From JAIVHA01 sp965367295 (lineage in GTDB: Bacteria; Pseudomonadota; Gammaproteobacteria; DSM-19610): a DNA stretch of 20,498 bases. The notes under the pieces were generated by a model. The model saw only the letters and a program-made list of their open reading frames with translations. It was not told the DNA's origin and ran no database searches. The stretch is from the NCBI GenBank assembly GCA_965367295.1, contig CBDUHN010000051.1, positions 1 through 20,498 of the forward strand, read 5' to 3'. The translations under genes and the position numbers were made by a program. Positions 15,748-20,498 of the stretch are shown here, in pieces (the first letter of the stretch is position 1; each line of letters begins with the position of its first letter).

Positions 15748-16533
15748 ATGGAGTCAATGCCTAGTATGTATACCCAAACCCGCCTATCTAAACGCGGCTC
15801 AGTCTATTATTTCCGAGCCATGATCCCAAAAGATTTCCAATCCCATTACGGCAAACAAAGAGATCGATTACTCCCTGCATACCAAGGATTACAAGGAAGC
15901 GAGTCGTCGGGTCCGCATGGCATCAGCCAAGTTGGAAGCAGACTTCGATACCATATGCCCACAAGTAAAGGAGCAACCGCAGCAACTCGCGGTCCTGGAT
16001 CAGGATAGCGTCCAGGGAATTTGTGATCTATGGAAACTGAATGTCTGGATGGAGATGTGTGGTATCGCTCCCAGGGATTAACGGACGATGCGTATGAACA
16101 GCGCCAATCCGATCATACCCAGACCATAGAGGTTCTACGAGAAATCCTCGCCAAGGGACGCCTTGAGCGCATTCAGCCTGCCCCGAGCCAGTTTCTCCAT
16201 CTCATTGGCGTTGAATTTTGTGGTAATGCCGACGATCAGAGGAAACTGGCCTGGTCATTCCTTGAGACTGGTATTGATACCCACCTGGCCGTCATGCAGC
16301 GGGATCGCGGTGAAGTGGTGGCAACACCTCCGGCGCCCCTGTTTCGTTCAGGAAGTAATCTCCAGAGTCATCCTCCGCAAAAGGCAGTAAATACAAGCCG
16401 TACGCTTCAAGACTGCTTTGACCTTTGGAAAGACAGGCGTGCCAGTCGCCCGAAAAAGACCGTGTTTGCCTACCGTACCGAACGGGATGATTTGGTGGCA
16501 TTCGCCGGAACCAAGGCTGCATCGACATATTGA
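15748..16533 (+). pseudogene. Broken tyrosine-type phage integrase (N-terminal part)
   Basis: The ATG at 15748 has a GAGAGGG ribosome binding site 7 bases upstream. The frame starts with the typical integrase N-terminus TRLSKRGSVYYFRAMIP. Near 15857-15861 one extra A shifts the frame: the family-like continuation IDYSLHTKDYKEASRRVR runs in the next frame to about 16043. There a second shift returns to the first frame (LDGDVWYRSQGLTDDAYEQR), which continues through the SAM-like core-binding region (TLQDCFDLWKDRRASRPKKT) and stops at 16533. The catalytic domain with R-H-R-Y is absent: the frame runs straight into an IS3-type end whose first bases, TGA, form the stop. This is a dead relic of an island or prophage integrase of the DUF6538-containing group. 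Confidence 0.85.
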
Positions 16534-16690
16534 CCTTCCCCCAATAAAACGGGGTGGTTTAGAGGATGGTACATGTTTCTTCGTATTCTATTGGGCTCAT
16601 GTACCCAATAAACAAATGCTTCCGCTCACGCTTACTTACTTGCTCGCGGCGCTGAAGGCGATGCTGGGCTGAGACATAACCCAGCAATCA
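16531..16690 (-). mobile_element. IS3-family insertion sequence remnant (one end)
   Basis: TGACCTTCCCCCAATAAAAC at 16531-16550 looks like an IS3-family terminal repeat. On the minus strand 16684-16559 encodes the tail of an OrfB transposase: RKHLFIGYMSPIEYEE followed by a stop, matching the usual RRRHSALGYLSPxEFE ending. Only about 40 residues remain, the DDE catalytic core is gone, and a second LGYVS motif upstream in the same frame suggests rearrangement. The element truncated the integrase. The other IS end is not visible before the next gene's stop at 16759. Confidence 0.6.
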
Positions 16691-16758
16691 AGACAGGGGC
16701 ATCCCTCCTAAACGCATGTCCAGGGGGCCTGCAACGACCGCACTTCGGCCCGAATATT

Positions 16759-17505
16759 TTATTGGCGCAGATCCCAAATCTGCCGCCTCCAGAGCAACTC
16801 CCAGTCGGCCAAACTTGCATTCTCCCTCTGCAAGCCATTGATCAGATGCTGCCTCAATGCTGCGGGTTCATGATGCGAATCCGTAAGCAATTCCTGCAAC
16901 AATTGACGGCGTTGCTGCTGAATACTGTCATCGGGATGATGCATCAAGGCATAGAACAGCGCCCAATAGGCCGCATAGTACTGCGAAGCGTTATGTGAAT
17001 CCGGATCCCGGGTAAGCAGGCGCATCAATGGGGGGGCTTTGCCCCACTTCAGCATCTGGATGAACTCTTTCAGGCGCTGTTTGTTGACGTGGCCCGCCAC
17101 TTTCCCCTCGCCCTCGTCCGCCACTTCCATGTACAGGGAAATTCCCTCATTCAGCCAGGTGGGAAGTGGCCCGAAAGCCTGGCTCAGGTAATGGTGGCTA
17201 GCTTCATGGCGCAGTGCGACGTCCAGCCAGTCATCGTCACCGTTTCGGCAGGCCACATGCAAAACCTGTCCTTCCCGCTCGTAGTACCCGAAAATGGCCA
17301 GGTCATTGCCATCCGGCAAGTCACGCGTATCCGGGTATAGAATGATCCTTGGGGCAGGAACCGTGGTGCCGAACCGGGCCTGCAAGCGACGATGCGTGTC
17401 CTGCCAGATTGACTCGGCAGATTGCATGTCGCACCCGCCGTCGGCACGAGCAAGTCCCGCAACGACCAAGAGCAGATAACCCGGCAGTTGAGTCAGGGGG
17501 CTCAA
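16759..17505 (-). CDS. Exported HExxH metallopeptidase-like protein (peptidase MA / DUF1570 type)
   Basis: 248-residue protein starting at a TTG whose last two bases overlap the upstream stop (TTGA). Residues 1-22 form a signal peptide (YLLLVVAGLARA). The zinc motif HEASH (His100, Glu101, His104) is followed by WLNEGISLYME, where Glu120 is the expected third ligand of gluzincins. This pairing of RHExxHxxL with LPxWLxEG is that of the DUF1570/peptidase-MA-like group. The C-terminal half is helical with no further motif. The predicted role is periplasmic or extracellular proteolysis, with unknown substrate. It is the last gene of a three-gene overlapping cluster and stops just short of the IS3 remnant. 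Start choice is moderately sure: no better in-frame start is visible upstream. Confidence 0.8.
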   Translation of the reverse strand: MSPLTQLPGYLLLVVAGLARADGGCDMQSAESIWQDTHRRLQARFGTTVPAPRIILYPDTRDLPDGNDLAIFGYYEREGQVLHVACRNGDDDWLDVALRHEASHHYLSQAFGPLPTWLNEGISLYMEVADEGEGKVAGHVNKQRLKEFIQMLKWGKAPPLMRLLTRDPDSHNASQYYAAYWALFYALMHHPDDSIQQQRRQLLQELLTDSHHEPAALRQHLINGLQRENASLADWELLWRRQIWDLRQ

Positions 17506-18524
17506 TGTGGTGAGGGCGGCACAAAGAATTCGTCGCGGTAAGCATCCGCAACGGCCACGGTCAGCGCACGAATCGACGGCTCATCCCATGTTTGATCCTC
17601 GTTCAGGATCATGCTGCGTTTCACCCTTGCCTCCACCCGGAGCATGAACTCGTAGATGGCAATGAATACCCTTTGTCTTGGCCCCGGCATATCGATGAAT
17701 CCGACACCATCCACCAGCCCCGCCTTGGCCGCGGCCAGCGCCAGCCGGGAACCCAGCTTAGGCGGGGCCACATCACGCTGGTCAGTGCGGATGTAATCCA
17801 TCATCCTGCGCATGGTCGCGTCGTTGATCCAAAACCGATGGCGCAACCGCGGATTGGCTTCCTGATATTCGGCCAGAACTTGGAAATTCGGATTGAGCAA
17901 CGGGGTATTGGGTGAATTGATCCGGTCGAGTTGCAAGCCCAGGTGCTGTTGTGCCCAGCCGTCCCAATAATCCTGCGCGCGCGGCGCCGGCTGAGGGAAG
18001 GGGTCGATCTCCGCGAGCCCGGCCAACCGGAATAACTGAGAGATGAAGCCCGCACAGTAGGTTGTGTTACTGTCGGCGCTGGGCCACTTCATGTCGTAAT
18101 CGAACTTCAGCGGGTGCCCGGAAAGCGCTTGAAAGGCAGCCGCCAATGCGCCAGCAGGGGGCTTGACCCTGGGACGAAGCAGGGCCAGGCGAAAATTGCG
18201 CCCCAACATCGCCTCCGGTTTGCTGACCTGTATGCCCGCATCGTTGAAGCCAATGATCCGCCCCCCTTCCTTCGGCAACTCGATGTAGATCGAAGCGTGG
18301 GTATAAAGACCTAACGGGTAGCCGAATTGCCGGTTAAACGACGAGACGATATTCAAACCATCATTCAGGATGATGTCGCCATCCTGCAGGATCGTTGCCG
18401 TACCCGGAAATGGATGGGGCACATTTGGCTGGGCTTCTTCGGCCCAGGCAGATGCACAATAAAAAAAAGCCCCCAGTAAGAGGGCCTTTATCCAATGCCT
18501 ACCTGGCACTAATTCAGCGCCCAC
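17502..18524 (-). CDS. Exported permuted papain-like hydrolase (YiiX / NlpC-P60 superfamily)
   Basis: 340 residues from a GTG at 18524, or 335 from a GTG at 18509 that overlaps the previous TAG (TAGTG). A signal peptide (IKALLLGAFFYCASAWA) is present either way. The order GD-(I/L)I at 49-51, THASIYIE with His76, HPLKFDYD at 137-144 and TTYCAGFISQLF with Cys157 is that of the circularly permuted NlpC/P60 clan: His first, Cys later, as in YiiX and YebB. Such enzymes cleave amide or thioester bonds in peptides, lipids or acyl conjugates. Residues 170-340 form a long C-terminal region I do not recognise. It overlaps the outer-membrane protein gene upstream and the metallopeptidase gene downstream. 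A terminator-like sequence lies inside the signal-peptide codons. Confidence 0.82.
   Translation of the reverse strand: MGAELVPGRHWIKALLLGAFFYCASAWAEEAQPNVPHPFPGTATILQDGDIILNDGLNIVSSFNRQFGYPLGLYTHASIYIELPKEGGRIIGFNDAGIQVSKPEAMLGRNFRLALLRPRVKPPAGALAAAFQALSGHPLKFDYDMKWPSADSNTTYCAGFISQLFRLAGLAEIDPFPQPAPRAQDYWDGWAQQHLGLQLDRINSPNTPLLNPNFQVLAEYQEANPRLRHRFWINDATMRRMMDYIRTDQRDVAPPKLGSRLALAAAKAGLVDGVGFIDMPGPRQRVFIAIYEFMLRVEARVKRSMILNEDQTWDEPSIRALTVAVADAYRDEFFVPPSPH
18461..18490 (-). terminator. Terminator-like hairpin plus T8 inside the start of a gene
   Basis: On the minus strand AAAGGCCCTC-TTACT-GGGGGC is followed by eight T residues. The stem pairs AAAG with CTTT and CCCTC with GGGGG, with one bulged G and one G-T pair. 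It begins about 20 bases after the stop of the outer-membrane protein gene, as an intrinsic terminator should, yet it lies within codons 12-21 of the papain-like protein. It may act as an attenuator relieved by translation. Confidence 0.55.
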
Positions 18525-19714
18525 GCGAAGTTGAGGTTTGCTGCAGTCGTGTCGAAGTCCTCCCCGCCGACAGAGCGGCTCAGGTCAAACGAAAGCGCCG
18601 AAAAACTGCTGACACGGTGAGTCAAACCAAGTCCGATCGTATTGTAGTGTGAGGTATCGTCGAAGCTGTTCTGATGGAACTGGACGGCCTGAACACTTCC
18701 GCGCACGGACAGTTTGTCCGAGAGCTGGTGGCCCAAGCCTGCCGTGGCGAGGAGCATGTTGCCGGTTTTTCCCATCATGGATTCGGCGCCTTCGTTGCGA
18801 TAGCCAATGGCCTCAAAACCAAGTTGCATACGCGTCTCGGGCATGAGTTGCTTGCCAAATGAGGCGCTCAGGCTGGCGAAAGCGGTCTTCAAATCGCTGA
18901 AATCAGCGTACTGGAAGGCACCCGCAGTATCGCGCACGGCGTTGACGTCCGAAAACGAGGTGTAGTTGTAGCCCACGCGGCCGTCGAGGTCCAGTGTCAT
19001 GCCATGCACCTGCTCCTTGAACAGGTGATAGCTCGGCGCGAAGGTGACCCCTAGCTGGTTATTGTCCAGCGCAGCGTATTGACCGTTGTTCTCGGTATGC
19101 CGCAGGGGAATCCAGACGGTATAGCCCCAATCGCCAAAATCCTGCCTCATTGAGACGGCGATGGCCGTGGTACTCATCCGCTGCTTGGTGCCCAACAGGG
19201 AGGCATCGCTGTCGATGTTGGTTTGCACATAACCCAGACCGGCTGACAGATCGTGCACTGCGATGCTGACATCCGAGGGGCGTACTCCGTAATCCGTACA
19301 AGTCGTCTCCCCACTTGAGTCTGTCATGCAACTCTTTACGGGTTTTGTCTTCATCTGGTGCGTGTCCGTATCATAAGTGGTTTCGTACGTGTTGCACCTC
19401 GTGACTGGGCTAAGCGAACCATCATATGTGTCACACGCCTCATGGCTCCTCACTATCAGGTGAGGGGTTTGGGGACGTGGCGAGATAATGCCTGTCACTG
19501 TGGCTTCTGCGGTTTTTGTGGATGTTGTGGATGTTGTGGTAACAGCGCTGCAAAAACTCAGGGCAACATAATCATGGGTAGCATGGTCATAGCACAGCCC
19601 TCCCCCTGTAAGCGTGTAGGGGGCCGCCATCGCGACAGGCGCAGCCATCCATAAAAAGCAGAACACAAACAGCGCCATCAGAGATTTAAGCGGGCGGGGC
19701 AGTTGAAGATGCAT
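18509..19714 (-). CDS. Outer-membrane beta-barrel protein with Cys-rich N-terminal domain
   Basis: 401-residue exported protein; the ATG at 19714 has a GAAGGAA ribosome binding site. The signal peptide ends VAMA-APYTL (about residue 30). Residues 31-145 form a Cys-rich extracellular or periplasmic domain with cysteines at 41, 55, 94, 107, 129 and 139 and a Thr/Ser run (TTTSTTSTKT, about 59-68). Residues about 150-401 alternate polar and hydrophobic residues in many predicted beta-strands (for example LSAGLGYVQTNI, MTLDLDGRVGYNYTSF, TRMQLGFEAIGYRNE, YNTIGLGLTHRV) and end in NLNFAWALN, consistent with a 10- to 12-strand outer-membrane barrel, as in autotransporter-type barrels. I do not recognise the family. 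It heads the three-gene exported cluster. Confidence 0.75.
   Translation of the reverse strand: MHLQLPRPLKSLMALFVFCFLWMAAPVAMAAPYTLTGGGLCYDHATHDYVALSFCSAVTTTSTTSTKTAEATVTGIISPRPQTPHLIVRSHEACDTYDGSLSPVTRCNTYETTYDTDTHQMKTKPVKSCMTDSSGETTCTDYGVRPSDVSIAVHDLSAGLGYVQTNIDSDASLLGTKQRMSTTAIAVSMRQDFGDWGYTVWIPLRHTENNGQYAALDNNQLGVTFAPSYHLFKEQVHGMTLDLDGRVGYNYTSFSDVNAVRDTAGAFQYADFSDLKTAFASLSASFGKQLMPETRMQLGFEAIGYRNEGAESMMGKTGNMLLATAGLGHQLSDKLSVRGSVQAVQFHQNSFDDTSHYNTIGLGLTHRVSSFSALSFDLSRSVGGEDFDTTAANLNFAWALN
19516..19539. repeat. 9-bp tandem repeat inside the barrel-protein gene
   Basis: TTGTGGATG occurs twice in tandem, followed by TTGTGG (2.7 copies). On the coding strand it encodes the Thr/Ser run. The 9-bp unit keeps the frame, so slippage would change the length of the linker by three residues per unit. 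Confidence 0.7.
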
Positions 19715-20071
19715 ATTAATTTCCTTCGCGAGTAGTATTTTTATTTTGGAGGCACACCATTGACGCCGTCAGGTGCCGTGGCCGAGATACATCCTCCCAT
19801 GGAAGGTAGTGCTGATCAATATCGTGTGCCCTAAATTAATGTCAGGGGCAATCGGTACGACGAAAGAAACAAACGACACTGACCCCATTGTTTCAAAGCC
19901 TGGCCATTCTTCTGGACCTGGTGGCATCGGGCGAAGGAACGGGCGACGTTTTGGTCGAACTCAAATCCAATCCTGGTGACGGCACGACGCTCGTGATGCG
20001 CAAGACGGTGTGCCTGAGAAAGGCACCGGATGGGTGCGACAGGTAGTGCCGCAAGGGCCGGCAGATGAGTA

Positions 20072-20227
20072 ATGGGCTGCCCAGAGCACCATCGCCGCGA
20101 GGAGATCATCCATTGCCTCTGCGCGAATACGGTCAACATCGCGCGGCGCTCTCTGCCGCCGTCGTCAGCTGCCGCCCGTGCTGGGCGCTACGTGGCATGG
20201 GACGCGCTCAGGATGATCGGGCGGTGA
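20072..20227 (+). CDS. Possible small ORF, 51 residues, unknown
   Basis: An ATG at 20072 opens a 51-residue frame (MGCPEHHRREEIIHCLCANT...). It has a steady mix of residues and no low-complexity runs, but also no clear ribosome binding site or recognised motif. It may be a fragment of a degraded gene. Confidence 0.2.
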   Translation: MGCPEHHRREEIIHCLCANTVNIARRSLPPSSAAARAGRYVAWDALRMIGR

Positions 20228-20231
20228 AGTG

Positions 20232-20336
20232 GTGAGCCGTGACGGTAAGCTGCTGCGGGCCTGGGCAAAAAGGCTGTTTATTCTTCTTATGCTCGGAGCG
20301 TTGCTGCAGCCGGGAATTTGCGCATCACTACGCTAA
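20232..20336 (+). CDS. Possible 34-residue ORF with a hydrophobic helix
   Basis: A GTG at 20232, four bases after the stop of the preceding small ORF, starts a 34-residue frame with a positively charged N-terminus and a hydrophobic run (RLFILLMLGALLQPGICA). This is signal-peptide- or small-membrane-protein-like. It could be a genuine small protein or the surviving start of a broken exported protein gene. Confidence 0.25.
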   Translation: MSRDGKLLRAWAKRLFILLMLGALLQPGICASLR

Positions 20337-20368
20337 CGCAGAGATTCCACGATCAGCCTGTTGTGAAA

Positions 20369-20389
20369 TGACTGGCGGGCTGCCAGTCA
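20369..20389. terminator. Hairpin TGACTGGC / GCCAGTCA
   Basis: A perfect 8-bp stem with a 5-base loop (GGGCT) lies 33 bases after the last small ORF. Only ACTGTTTA follows, so the T-run is poor; it is a weak terminator or simply a hairpin. Confidence 0.35.
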
Positions 20390-20498
20390 ACTGTTTAATG
20401 AATCCAGATTAAGACGGGCGCTTACATTCACTACCAGGTTGTCGCAACGATTGCCGGCAAACTCAAAGACACTCAAGCCCGCTTCTTGCATCTAGGGT

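Larger units (their letters stand above)
19715..20498. other. Gene-poor right end of the window
   Basis: No convincing gene is visible. A minus-strand frame (19831-20139) and a competing plus-strand frame (about 19843-20046, containing FQSLAILLDLVASGEG) cover the same bases, and neither has a ribosome binding site or a motif I know, so at most one is real and both may be remnants. The promoter of the barrel-protein gene should lie at 19715-19800, but I see no strong -10/-35 pair. Confidence 0.5.

Overview
The window looks like chromosomal DNA of a gammaproteobacterium. The evidence is a BaeS/BaeR-type two-component pair, an AcrAB/MexAB-OprM-type RND pump with a lipoprotein outer-membrane factor, an MltF-type murein transglycosylase and a tRNA-Ser(CGA). 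I cannot name the genus. Base composition is uneven: the RND operon is clearly GC-rich, whereas the first kilobase, the TPR gene and the integrase remnant look more AT-rich (judged by eye).

Left part (1-4880). A partial alpha/beta hydrolase runs off the left edge on the minus strand. A cluster of TGTGCA half-sites separates it from a plus-strand baeS-baeR pair. These are followed by a secreted TPR-repeat protein, preceded by a perfect hairpin at its ribosome binding site, and by a small secreted Cys-containing protein.

Centre (4870-11950). A minus-strand MarR-family regulator diverges from a plus-strand operon encoding a membrane-fusion lipoprotein, an RND transporter, an outer-membrane factor and a cytochrome b561. 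Two near-identical TATCTT-N6-AAGATA palindromes straddle a good sigma-70 promoter in the divergent gap. The picture is a locally repressed drug-efflux operon. The cytochrome b561 gene starts inside the last codons of the outer-membrane factor gene.

11950-15550. An 800-bp gap contains a decayed gene of the 'NFSGTW' type and several hairpins. A secreted metallo-beta-lactamase-fold hydrolase follows, then mltF on the minus strand.

Right part (15550-20498). tRNA-Ser(CGA) is followed at once by a tyrosine-type integrase that is broken by two frameshifts and cut off by the end of an IS3-family element, so this is an old integration site. Beyond it lies a minus-strand cluster of three overlapping exported-protein genes: a Cys-rich outer-membrane beta-barrel protein, a permuted papain-like (YiiX/NlpC-P60-type) hydrolase and an HExxH metallopeptidase. 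A strong intrinsic-terminator sequence sits inside the signal-peptide codons of the middle gene. This trio is the best candidate for an undescribed system. The last 780 bases hold only small, unconvincing ORFs and a hairpin.
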